A stretch of DNA of 15,306 nucleotides from an uncultured Ruminococcus sp. (GCA_900545345.1 UQYQ01000029.1:1-15306), one strand, 5' to 3'; shown: positions 7,053-12,952, counted from the stretch's first letter. The notes: generated by a model not told the origin, from the sequence alone. Numbers and translations: made by a program.

Positions 7053-7479
7053 AATGAATCTGGTTTATATAGCGTTATTCTTAGAAGTGATAAGCCCAAA
7101 GCAAAATTATTTCGCCGTTGGGTAACTCATGAGGGACTGCCTGAAATACATAGAACAGGTAAATATTCTGCCGTAAAATCAGAAAGTATACTTAACGATC
7201 CACGGCTTACTGCTCCGGCTAAGACAATTTTTATGTATTTGTGCAGCTGTTCAGGCGGTCGGTCAAAACTAAGCACTAATCGTAAAAAAGTTCTCCATGA
7301 TTTAAACATGGGTTCAGATATGTATAAAAATCATCTTGACAAGCTTAAAAGCTATGGATATGTAAGTACGGAACGTATCAGAGGAACGGACGGTCGAATA
7401 GGAGGTGTAAAATTTATAATTAACTAAGACAAATTAAGCCTGGATATAAATTCAGATAATAAATTCGCCATTGGCGAAT
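7053..7479 (+). pseudogene. Truncated second copy of the Bro-N gene
   Basis: This aligns without gaps to 4986-5412 at an offset of 2067, from NESGLYSVILR to the palindrome. The first 71 residues are missing, an in-frame TGA lies at 7050-7052 just before the match, and TAT has become TAA at 7425-7427, so it ends after KFIIN. No start signal serves the fragment; ATG 7233 inside it could make at most 64 residues of the winged-helix part. It ends in palindrome site 2 like the intact gene. Confidence 0.9.
7463..7479. repeat. Palindrome site 2 (centre T)
   Basis: ATTCGCCATTGGCGAAT, perfect arms, the same centre as site 1 because it was duplicated with the Bro gene. Confidence 0.95.
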
Positions 7480-7499
7480 TGGAGTAAGGAGTTAAAAAC

Positions 7500-7711
7500 A
7501 TGACTGTATATTAAGAGTATTTGGTTTAGCTGTTGATGAAGATGGAAATAAGAATTATGCCGGAGTAAAGTTTGATATTAATACTGATGAAATTACAGAT
7601 GAAAAGAGAGATAATATCGTTGGATTTATAACAGAATTATTTCCAGTATGCAAAGGCAAGGTAGAATTTATAAATGAGGACGAATACACAAGGTTATATG
7701 AAAATGAATGA
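7500..7711 (+). pseudogene. Frameshifted small gene, unknown
   Basis: A strong ribosome site (GGAGTAAGGAG) precedes ATG 7500, but the frame stops after four codons (TAA 7512-7514). The frame entered at 7511 is open for 66 codons to TGA 7709 and reads LRVFGLAVDEDGNKNYAGV onward, an acidic soluble-looking protein, with no ATG, GTG or TTG near its start. A small insertion or deletion near 7510 would join the two, giving about 70 residues. Family not recognised. Confidence 0.6.
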
Positions 7712-7726
7712 AAAGAGGTGATATTT

Positions 7727-7837
7727 ATGTTAGGATTTATTATCGGGATTATATTAGGCGCTACGTTTGGAGTAATGGTTATGGCTTTAGCAGCTGCTTC
7801 CGGAAGATCAGATCGTAATGAATGCAAAATTAAATAA
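7727..7837 (+). CDS. DUF3789-like 36-residue membrane peptide
   Basis: MLGFIIGIILGATFGVMVMA is a Gly-rich membrane helix, followed by LAAASGRSDRNECKIK. Length and pattern match the short DUF3789 proteins often found in conjugative elements of Clostridia (recognised from memory). AGAGGTG lies nine bases before the ATG. Its function is not known; a small transfer-associated membrane peptide is the usual assumption. The 3' half of this gene recurs as remnants at 8511, 9177 and 9660, so it seems to be the ancestral junction next to which cassettes were added. Confidence 0.75.
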   Translation: MLGFIIGIILGATFGVMVMALAAASGRSDRNECKIK

Positions 7838-7841
7838 AAAA

Positions 7842-7858
7842 ATTCGCCACTGGCGAAT
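7842..7858. repeat. Palindrome site 3 (centre C)
   Basis: ATTCGCCACTGGCGAAT, four bases after the DUF3789 stop and upstream of AAAGGAA for the gene at 7873. An A tract at its left side makes it terminator-like on the minus strand. Confidence 0.95.
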
Positions 7859-7872
7859 AGAAAGGAATTGAT

Positions 7873-8211
7873 ATGGAAGAAGTTTATAAAAAATGTGTTT
7901 TATGCGGAAAAGAGTTTATTGGATCTGATGATAATAAACCAAATCATCAAATATGCCACCGATGTACACAACAATTAACAAGGCATATTAACCCTAAAAT
8001 ATCAAAAATTCAACGTTTTTTAGAAATTACAATATTCATTTTATTTAACATACCGGTATTTCATTTATTTATTTCTGAGTTTAAAAAAGTGTCTTTTGAA
8101 AATATGTTTAAATTAGGTAATAGTACACTTTTAATAGCAGTTGTTGTTAGTGTTGTGGCAGTAGTGCTTACAATTTATGTTTTTATTGATGAAATAAAAA
8201 ACAAGTCTTAA
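7873..8211 (+). CDS. Zinc-ribbon membrane miniprotein 4
   Basis: A 112-residue protein with C8-x2-C11-G and C28-x2-C31 (plus nearby His25 and His29), a linker, then two hydrophobic segments at about 48-66 and 83-106. It has the same plan as the proteins at 2739, 3550, 4068 and 8255. ATG 7873 follows AAAGGAA. It sits directly after palindrome site 3 and 43 bases before the next zinc-ribbon gene, an adjacent pair. Function unknown; the head could bind zinc and a partner at the membrane. Confidence 0.75.
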   Translation: MEEVYKKCVLCGKEFIGSDDNKPNHQICHRCTQQLTRHINPKISKIQRFLEITIFILFNIPVFHLFISEFKKVSFENMFKLGNSTLLIAVVVSVVAVVLTIYVFIDEIKNKS

Positions 8212-8254
8212 ATTTATTTTTTTTATATTTAAATTATGTAAAGGAGATAAATTT

Positions 8255-8500
8255 ATGGATAATATCAATGAATTTTGCGTGTTTTGCGGAGAATCTAAAA
8301 AACTGACAGCATATAAAAGCACACTTATATGTAGTGACTGTTATGAAAAACTTAAAAAGAGTTTAACAAGGGATTATTACATAGGACGATTGCTATTCTT
8401 TGCAGCATTTTCCTCCAGTTTAGCTATACTTGCAGCTGCAATAGTTTCAATTATAAAGTTACTGTATAATTCGCCATTGGCGAATTATACGATTCAGTGA
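8255..8500 (+). CDS. Zinc-ribbon membrane miniprotein 5
   Basis: An 81-residue protein with C8-x2-C11-G and C26-x2-C29 and one hydrophobic helix at about 46-69. ATG 8255 follows AAAGGAG. Its last residues NSPLAN are encoded by palindrome site 4, in a different frame from the one used by the Bro gene, so the natural C-terminus may have been replaced when the palindrome arrived. The second membrane helix present in members 1, 3 and 4 is missing, which also suggests truncation at this junction. Function unknown. Confidence 0.75.
   Translation: MDNINEFCVFCGESKKLTAYKSTLICSDCYEKLKKSLTRDYYIGRLLFFAAFSSSLAILAAAIVSIIKLLYNSPLANYTIQ
8469..8485. repeat. Palindrome site 4 (centre T)
   Basis: ATTCGCCATTGGCGAAT, located inside the 3' end of the zinc-ribbon gene at 8255-8500 rather than between genes. 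Confidence 0.95.
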
Positions 8501-8510
8501 AATCACTCAT

Positions 8511-8559
8511 GCAGCTGCTTCCTGAAGATCAGATCGCAATGAATATAAACCTTAAATAA
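8511..8559 (+). pseudogene. Remnant of the DUF3789 3' end, copy 1
   Basis: GCAGCTGCTTCCTGAAGATC and the following bases to TAA match the 3' half of the gene at 7727-7837 with a few substitutions. The start and membrane helix are absent. It is followed four bases later by palindrome site 5, exactly as the intact gene is by site 3. Confidence 0.85.
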
Positions 8560-8563
8560 AAAA

Positions 8564-8580
8564 ATTCGCCACTGGCGAAT
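8564..8580. repeat. Palindrome site 5 (centre C)
   Basis: ATTCGCCACTGGCGAAT with the same left flank as site 3, upstream of the gene at 8597. Confidence 0.95.
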
Positions 8581-8596
8581 TAGATAGGATCTAAAT

Positions 8597-9157
8597 ATGA
8601 TAGAATCAGATGAATTTTTAATGATTATGTTAATAATAACAATTTTGCTGACCATTATAAGCGCTTTTATAATAGTGTATTCTATCTTTCCAATTGTCAC
8701 GAGTTTCTTTAAATCAAAAAAGAAAATCTTAAAAAAGATTCTTATAATTGGTATTCCTATATCAGTAGTATTAATTTTATCATTTTCATATTACAGAATT
8801 TATTACGAAAACCAAACCCATGAAATATATATTAAACTCGAAGAAATTGAAAATGAAAAAAAGAAATTAATGAATCAACTAGCAAAGAGGATAAATGACG
8901 AGGACTGGATTAAAGCAACTTCGTTAGAAAATGATGTTGAATTTTTATTCTGTGAATCGACATACCTAATTCAAGAGGCAAGTAAACATAATGATAATTT
9001 TTTGTATACTTGTTCGTATCAACTTAAAGAAATAGAGAGTTTAACATCCGAATATTTAAAAAGATTTATATATGCGTATAAGCGATGTCCAAGTTCAGAG
9101 CGCACAGAAAGAGAACGTTCAATCTTTTACTATTGTGATTTATTAAACATTACATAA
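8597..9157 (+). CDS. Two-helix membrane protein with coiled-coil domain
   Basis: A 186-residue protein. Hydrophobic segments at about 7-37 and 47-66 flank a basic loop (KSKKKILKK), followed by a soluble domain of about 120 residues that starts with a charged helix (EEIENEKKKLMNQLAKR). This is a common layout for envelope-anchored effectors, but I recognise no family. ATG 8597 has AGGATC upstream, a weak site. It lies between palindrome site 5 and another DUF3789 remnant, so it looks like one cassette. Very A+T-rich. Function unknown. Confidence 0.65.
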   Translation: MIESDEFLMIMLIITILLTIISAFIIVYSIFPIVTSFFKSKKKILKKILIIGIPISVVLILSFSYYRIYYENQTHEIYIKLEEIENEKKKLMNQLAKRINDEDWIKATSLENDVEFLFCESTYLIQEASKHNDNFLYTCSYQLKEIESLTSEYLKRFIYAYKRCPSSERTERERSIFYYCDLLNIT

Positions 9158-9176
9158 TTAATATTCAAAGTCTCTT

Positions 9177-9217
9177 GCAGCTGCTTCCGGAAGATTGGAT
9201 CACCATGGAATCCAATC
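9177..9217 (+). pseudogene. Remnant of the DUF3789 3' end, copy 2, with inverted repeat
   Basis: GCAGCTGCTTCCGGAAGATT at 9177-9196 matches the 3' part of the DUF3789 gene, then diverges. In place of the palindrome there is a different inverted repeat, GATTGGAT (9193-9200) with ATCCAATC (9210-9217), centred on CCATGG. This is the only cassette junction in the row without the 17-bp palindrome. Confidence 0.7.
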
Positions 9218-9296
9218 ATTGAAAAAATCAGGGAATTATCAGTCCTAATTTTTTATGTTATATTTACATATATTTTGTATAATGGAGGACATAAGA

Positions 9297-9623
9297 ATGT
9301 TTATGTTAATTTTAAGTATATTTTTTTGCGTTTTGATATTTTCCGGCATTATATATATTATTAACTGTAAAAATAAGGATAATAAGAAACTTGGCAAAAG
9401 TATTTTTGACATATTAATAATGATAACAATTTTGTCTTTTATGGCTTTGGACGCTGATATTATATCTTCTTCTATTTTAAGTATAAGCTGTTTATTTTAC
9501 TATGCTATTATCTGGGGAAAACTTTATGAAGATAAACGCAGAAGAAACAAATCAGATATTGTATTTGCAGCTATTTTAAACATCCTTATAATAACATTAT
9601 ATGGGGTGTGTATTTTTCAATGA
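9297..9623 (+). CDS. Three-helix membrane protein, unknown
   Basis: A 108-residue protein with hydrophobic segments near 1-22, 35-70 (probably two helices) and 91-107, and basic loops (KNKDNKKLGK, EDKRRRNK) that should face the cytoplasm. ATG 9297 is preceded by GGAGG with eight bases of spacing; an in-frame ATG 42 bases earlier lacks a site. It lies between two DUF3789 remnants as one cassette. No family recognised. Confidence 0.65.
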   Translation: MFMLILSIFFCVLIFSGIIYIINCKNKDNKKLGKSIFDILIMITILSFMALDADIISSSILSISCLFYYAIIWGKLYEDKRRRNKSDIVFAAILNILIITLYGVCIFQ

Positions 9624-9659
9624 ATTATTATAAGTTCTTTACTTTGATTAACCACTCTT

Positions 9660-9708
9660 GCAGCTGCTTCCGGAAAATCGGATCGTAATGAATGCAAACA
9701 TTAAATAA
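9660..9708 (+). pseudogene. Remnant of the DUF3789 3' end, copy 3
   Basis: From GCAGCTGCTTCCGG to TAA 9706 this is almost identical to the end of the gene at 7727-7837, without its start. Palindrome site 6 follows at the same spacing. Confidence 0.85.
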
Positions 9709-9712
9709 AAAA

Positions 9713-9729
9713 ATTCGCCACTGGCGAAT
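9713..9729. repeat. Palindrome site 6 (centre C)
   Basis: ATTCGCCACTGGCGAAT, preceded by an A tract and followed by the gene at 9754. Confidence 0.95.
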
Positions 9730-9753
9730 TAGAAATTCACTTAAGGTACAATT

Positions 9754-10203
9754 ATGAAATTAGATTATCAAAGCATTTTAAAAGCAACATATACTGCAAT
9801 AATGACATCTGATATCTTTGCAGTATTGGATATAGAAGCAAATTTATCAAAACTTACAGAAAAAAATATATTGACAAAAGCCCAAATCTGCTATATATTT
9901 AACAAGGTGAATAACTTTACTAAGTATTGGTATAATGAAGTTTTAGTAAATGCAAAGCTTTTTAATTCACTAAATAACAACTATAAGCTTGATACAACAT
10001 GGATTGCAAGAATATGCATGTATATGAAATACATGCCACAAAATGAAAATAAGGGATTAATGTTTAAAAACATTATGAAATTTTTAATTCATAATAAACA
10101 CAAATTCAGCAAAGATTGGTATGAAAGATATATAGAAAAAGTTTGTAATGCAGCTATGTATCAGCTTAACTGTTCTTTACAAGGAGATAGCAGAAATGTT
10201 TGA
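9754..10203 (+). CDS. Unknown helical protein
   Basis: A 149-residue protein, rich in Lys, Asn and aromatic residues, with no membrane segment and a mostly helical look (residues 39-60 and 80-125). ATG 9754 has only a short AAGG upstream, so expression may be weak. It is the last cassette of the row that starts at 7842. AAGGAG near its end could serve a small frame beginning at 10196, which is probably not a gene. Family not recognised. Confidence 0.6.
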   Translation: MKLDYQSILKATYTAIMTSDIFAVLDIEANLSKLTEKNILTKAQICYIFNKVNNFTKYWYNEVLVNAKLFNSLNNNYKLDTTWIARICMYMKYMPQNENKGLMFKNIMKFLIHNKHKFSKDWYERYIEKVCNAAMYQLNCSLQGDSRNV

Positions 10204-10254
10204 TATATGCTTTAAGAATAATGATAAGAAAATAAGTTTAGAATTATATAAAGT

Positions 10255-10280
10255 AAAAAAGCCTTGCCATCAGGCAAGGC
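10255..10280 (-). terminator. Rho-independent terminator of the RHH gene
   Basis: GCCTTGCC/GGCAAGGC with loop TGAT on the minus strand (10261-10280), followed on that strand by six T (10255-10260). It lies 22 bases after the stop of the gene at 10303-10533. Confidence 0.85.
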
Positions 10281-10302
10281 TATATTTCTGGAAAAACAGG
10301 GA

Positions 10303-10533
10303 TTATTTTGGTAAGGTAAGATCAAATTGTTCTTCCTCTGCTACCTTTTCCAATGCATAGGCAATTAAAGCGTTTACCGACATACCTTTTTGTTCTGCAA
10401 GCTGCTGTATCAGCGGTTTCATACCTTTTTTTGTTCGAAACTTAATGTCATCATAGGCTTTGGCGTTATATTTTGCTGTAGCAGCTTTTTGTGCAGGAGT
10501 ATAATATGTTTTCTTTTTTTTATCTTCATTCAT
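10303..10533 (-). CDS. Small ribbon-helix-helix (Arc-like) DNA-binding protein
   Basis: A 76-residue basic protein. The N-terminus KKKKTYYTPAQKAATAKYNA is followed by a strand DDIKFRTKKG and two helices, KPLIQQLAEQKG and SVNALIAYALEKVAEEE, the standard ribbon-helix-helix fold seen in small plasmid and conjugative-element regulators. GGAAGTG lies upstream of the ATG at 10531-10533, and a terminator closes the gene. It is divergent from the partition operon, and both promoters carry the same operator-like repeat, so it is the best candidate for the repressor of both (inference). Confidence 0.8.
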   Translation of the reverse strand: MNEDKKKKTYYTPAQKAATAKYNAKAYDDIKFRTKKGMKPLIQQLAEQKGMSVNALIAYALEKVAEEEQFDLTLPK

Positions 10534-10566
10534 AATTAATCACTTCCTCGTTGTTATAAGTATATC

Positions 10567-10591
10567 ATTATAAAGATACTGTGTCCAGTAT
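10567..10591 (-). promoter_or_regulatory. -10 box and operator of the RHH gene
   Basis: On the minus strand TATAAT lies at 10567-10572. Directly upstream is ATACTGTGTCCAGTAT at 10576-10591, in which ATACTG and CAGTAT are inverted over a 4-base centre. The -35 box is weak (no good TTGACA), which fits a regulated promoter. Confidence 0.65.
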
Positions 10592-10636
10592 TAAATATGC
10601 ACAAAAAAATAGGGTAAATTTTGGTTGTTATGATTA

Positions 10637-10666
10637 TTGACAATACTGTATACAGTATGATATAAT
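10637..10666 (+). promoter_or_regulatory. Promoter of the partition operon with palindromic operator
   Basis: TTGACA (10637-10642) and TATAAT (10661-10666, with extended TGA) are 18 bp apart. The spacer holds ATACTGTATACAGTAT (10643-10658), a perfect 16-bp palindrome with the same half-sites as 10576-10591; a further half-site ATACAGTA follows at 10671. A repressor bound here would block polymerase. Confidence 0.85.
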
Positions 10667-10693
10667 ATAGATACAGTAAAAAACAAAAACACA

Positions 10694-10710
10694 ATTCGCC
10701 AATGGCGAAC
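10694..10710. repeat. Palindrome site 7 (centre A)
   Basis: ATTCGCCAATGGCGAAC, with one outermost mismatch. It lies in the untranslated leader between the partition promoter and the ribosome site of the gene at 10733. Confidence 0.9.
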
Positions 10711-10732
10711 TGAATAACAGGAGGTTCAATAA

Positions 10733-10882
10733 ATGAATGCTATTAAACTATATGCTGTACATAACGGATATGAAATAATTGGTTATGCAAGCAATTTTGA
10801 AGAAATCGAAAATACGCTAATATATCAGTACAGCACTCTTTATCTTGAAATGTTCCATGCTACAAAAAAGGTTGAATTATAA
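10733..10882 (+). CDS. 49-residue protein, unknown
   Basis: ATG 10733 follows CAGGAGG with seven bases of spacing. The 49-residue product, starting MNAIKLYAVHNGYEIIGYA, is soluble with a probable beta hairpin then a helix. It is the first gene after the operator-bearing promoter and lies 129 bases before parA, so it is probably co-transcribed with parAB. Its stop codon falls just after the 5' arm of the leader stem described at 10874-10955. Not recognised. Confidence 0.65.
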   Translation: MNAIKLYAVHNGYEIIGYASNFEEIENTLIYQYSTLYLEMFHATKKVEL

Positions 10883-10955
10883 GCAGAGTGACGGAACGGT
10901 CAGAGCGTTCCGGTAATGCGGCTAAGAGCGGTCACAAGCCCCGCCGTAATAATTC
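10874..10955 (+). other. Structured leader RNA upstream of parA
   Basis: A compact fold is visible. GAATTAT (10874-10880) closes with ATAATTC (10949-10955). CGGAACG/CGTTCCG (10892-10898 with 10906-10912) forms a perfect 7-bp hairpin. GCGG (10918-10921) can pair with CCGC (10941-10944), and GTGAC (10888-10892) with GTCAC (10931-10935) as a possible pseudoknot. The G+C-rich block stands out in an A+T-rich region with no coding. The string GGTCACAAGCCC recalls the core of twister ribozymes, but I cannot fit the full consensus. It may be a cis-regulatory RNA, a ribozyme, or a simple attenuator. Confidence 0.45.
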
Positions 10956-10980
10956 ATCAATGATTTATAGTTGGTGAATT
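10951..10980 (+). repeat. Inverted repeat before parA
   Basis: AATTCATCAA (10951-10960) and TTGGTGAATT (10971-10980) pair over 10 bp with one U-G wobble and a 10-base loop. It overlaps the 3' arm of the structure at 10874-10955, so the two folds exclude each other, as in an attenuator. The outer arms resemble the 17-bp palindrome and may be a decayed copy. Confidence 0.5.
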
Positions 10981-11011
10981 AAAATCAATAAAAACGAAGG
11001 AGATAAAAATC

Positions 11012-11788
11012 ATGTGTAAAATAATTTCAATCGCTAATCAAAAGGGCGGCGTCGGAAAAACCACTACCACATTAAATTTAGGTACGGCTCTTGCCCTAAA
11101 CGGCTTTAAAGTACTTTTAATAGACCTTGATCCGCAGGCTAATCTTTCCAGTTATCTTGGCTTCGAGGGTGACGGAAAGCCTACAATCAGCCATATTATG
11201 CTGAGCATTGCTAACAATATGAAGATTACACCGGAGGAATTTTCAGATTGTATAAGAGCTTCAGAGCAGAATAAAATCAGCTATATTCCTTCAGATATAA
11301 ATCTTGCAAATGCCGAATCATATCTGATGAACGCTCTTTCAAGAGAAACTGTTCTGAAAAGGATTCTTACAGCCGACAATTTAAATAATTATGATTATGT
11401 TTTAATCGACTGCTTGCCCTCGCTGGGAATACTTCTGATTAACGCTCTTACCGCGTCTAATAACGTTATTATACCGGTACAGACCCAAAAATTTGCCTTT
11501 GAAGGACTTGCAAGTCTTACAAACATCTGCGATCAGATAAGAGAAACAATAAACAAAGATTTGAAATACTGCGGAGTACTTGCTACTATGTTCGACAATA
11601 CCAACATGAGCAGATCGACTTCAGATTCACTTCAGGAAAAGTATAACGGTCTTATGTTCGATACAGTAATTCATAAATCTGTAGAAGCCGCCAACAGTTC
11701 GGAGAAAAATAAAAGCCTGTGCCTGAACAAGACAAAGCTTGGTGAAGAATACAAGGCTCTTGCTGAAGAAGTATTAAGGAGATGTTAA
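11012..11788 (+). CDS. parA: ParA-family partition ATPase
   Basis: ParA binds DNA and ATP and, stimulated by ParB on its centromere, moves the element to each daughter cell. The 258 residues include the deviant Walker A motif KGGVGKTT (11-18), Walker A' DLDPQAN (38-44) and Walker B YVLIDCLPSLG near 130-140. There is no N-terminal helix-turn-helix domain, so it is the short Soj-like form. ATG 11012 follows AAGGAG. parB follows after three bases. Presence on an integrated element suggests that it has an extrachromosomal stage. Transcription is probably from 10637, through the structured leader. Confidence 0.95.
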   Translation: MCKIISIANQKGGVGKTTTTLNLGTALALNGFKVLLIDLDPQANLSSYLGFEGDGKPTISHIMLSIANNMKITPEEFSDCIRASEQNKISYIPSDINLANAESYLMNALSRETVLKRILTADNLNNYDYVLIDCLPSLGILLINALTASNNVIIPVQTQKFAFEGLASLTNICDQIRETINKDLKYCGVLATMFDNTNMSRSTSDSLQEKYNGLMFDTVIHKSVEAANSSEKNKSLCLNKTKLGEEYKALAEEVLRRC

Positions 11789-11791
11789 TCA

Positions 11792-12706
11792 ATGCTTGCC
11801 ACCTTTGATATAGGGACTATGATGTCCCAGGAAAATCAGATAAAGGAAATTCCCCTTGATATGCTGAACCATACGCATAATCATCAGTTTACAATGTATG
11901 ATGATGAAAAGCGCAGCGATATGGCTGAAAGTATAAGAAAGCACGGCGTTATGCAGCCTGTTATTGTAAGACCTGATCCTCGTGAATTCGGAAAATATGA
12001 AATACTTGCAGGAAACAACCGCTGCCGTTGCAGCAGGGACGCAGGAAAAGAAACAGTTCCGGCTATAATAAAGGAGAATCTTTCTGAAGAAGAAGCAAGA
12101 GTATATATAGCCTTTACCAATCTTCTTCAGAGAGGTTTCGGAGATATAAAGATTTCTGAACAGGCGGCAGTTATATCCGCTTATCATTCGGAACTGTTCA
12201 CTGAAGAAAAAAGAAATGCTATTGCCGATGAGCTTAATGCACTCGAAAACAACACATCTAAAAGCAAGCTTGCAGCTGCCGGAGAGGAATACGGTCTGAG
12301 CAAGGACAGTGCAGCCCGGCTTATCAGGATAAATAAGCTGATACCGCAGCTTAAGCCCTGGGTGGATTCAAAGCAGCTTTCAGTCAGGGCGGCAGTTGAA
12401 TTATCATATATATCTGAATACGGTCAAGAGATGATTTATAACATTTTCAGGGATCCAAGCGACGATAAAGAAATGGTATTAAAAATAGATACAAAACGTG
12501 CTGCACTGATGAGAAAAGCATTTAAGGATAATCCGAAAATCAGTAGGCGTGAGGTTATAGGACTGCTTAACGATAAACCTAAGAAAAAGACTGTAAAAAT
12601 AAAACCTGAGCTATATTCAAAGTATTTTGACGAGGACACAGACGAAACGGAGATTATTGAGGTAATTGAAAAGGCTCTTGAATACTTCTTTGATGAAAAC
12701 ACGTAA
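11792..12706 (+). CDS. parB: ParB/Spo0J-family partition protein
   Basis: The 304-residue protein has the ParB N-terminal domain at about 17-115, with GNNRCRC at 74-80 in place of the usual GERRxR nucleotide motif, then a helix-turn-helix near 158-182 (AAAGEEYGLSKDSAARLIRI) and an acidic C-terminus. It would bind parS and stimulate ParA. ATG 11792 follows AAGGAG, coupled to parA. Its stop TAA overlaps palindrome site 8. No canonical Spo0J parS (TGTTTCACGTGAAACA) is visible, so its binding site is open. Confidence 0.92.
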   Translation: MLATFDIGTMMSQENQIKEIPLDMLNHTHNHQFTMYDDEKRSDMAESIRKHGVMQPVIVRPDPREFGKYEILAGNNRCRCSRDAGKETVPAIIKENLSEEEARVYIAFTNLLQRGFGDIKISEQAAVISAYHSELFTEEKRNAIADELNALENNTSKSKLAAAGEEYGLSKDSAARLIRINKLIPQLKPWVDSKQLSVRAAVELSYISEYGQEMIYNIFRDPSDDKEMVLKIDTKRAALMRKAFKDNPKISRREVIGLLNDKPKKKTVKIKPELYSKYFDEDTDETEIIEVIEKALEYFFDENT

Positions 12707-12722
12707 TTCGCCACTGGCGAAT
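12706..12722. repeat. Palindrome site 8 (centre C)
   Basis: ATTCGCCACTGGCGAAT beginning with the last base of the parB stop codon and leading into the toxin locus. Confidence 0.95.
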
Positions 12723-12751
12723 AAAAAAGAAGCCTTATTAAAAAAGACTTC
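12723..12751 (-). terminator. Minus-strand terminator left of the toxin locus
   Basis: GAAG.CTT and AAG.CTTC (12729-12751) form a hairpin with one mismatch. On the minus strand it is followed by six T (12723-12728). It would stop antisense transcription before parB. The same hairpin recurs at 15236-15258. Confidence 0.55.
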
Positions 12752-12753
12752 GA

Positions 12754-12783
12754 TTGACAAATATATGCCGTTTATGATATAAT
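12754..12783 (+). promoter_or_regulatory. Toxin promoter
   Basis: TTGACA (12754-12759) and TATAAT (12778-12783, with extended TGA) with 18 bp between them. The toxin mRNA should start near 12790. Confidence 0.85.
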
Positions 12784-12845
12784 TACTATTAAGGTGATTG
12801 CATAAAACGGTAGGCGGTTTCTCCCGACAAGGGAGGTGATATGCT

Positions 12846-12944
12846 ATGATGACATTTTCAGAACTGTTTCAGTTCATAATAATGATCACAAGCGTTATCA
12901 CTCTTGTTTACAAGGTCACAAAAGACCATTACGACAAGAAGTAG
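12846..12944 (+). CDS. Type I toxin, holin-like membrane peptide
   Basis: A 32-residue peptide: MMTFSELFQF, a hydrophobic helix (IIMITSVITLVYKV) and a charged tail TKDHYDKK. This is the layout of the putative holin-like toxin (Hol-Tox) peptides of Firmicutes, which insert in the membrane and stop growth when unregulated. The ribosome site GGGAGG (12831-12836) is paired in a hairpin with CTCCC (12821-12825), so translation of the full mRNA should be poor. ATG 12849 is an alternative start. A two-codon frame ATG CTA TGA at 12841 overlaps the start. A convergent antisense RNA at 12953-13047 is the probable antitoxin. Confidence 0.8.
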   Translation: MMTFSELFQFIIMITSVITLVYKVTKDHYDKK

Positions 12945-12952
12945 TTTCTTTA

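Noticed and set aside
10196..10360. A 54-residue frame starting MFDICFKNNDKK, with AAGGAG upstream and overlapping the end of the gene at 9754
   Set aside because: After about 20 codons it runs through the minus-strand terminator and into the RHH gene in antisense. It could be the stub of a gene cut by insertion of the RHH module, but that cannot be shown here.
11789..12714. Minus-strand open frames across parB and likewise across the dockerin-like gene
   Set aside because: They mirror well-supported genes on the plus strand and have no ribosome sites or recognisable products.
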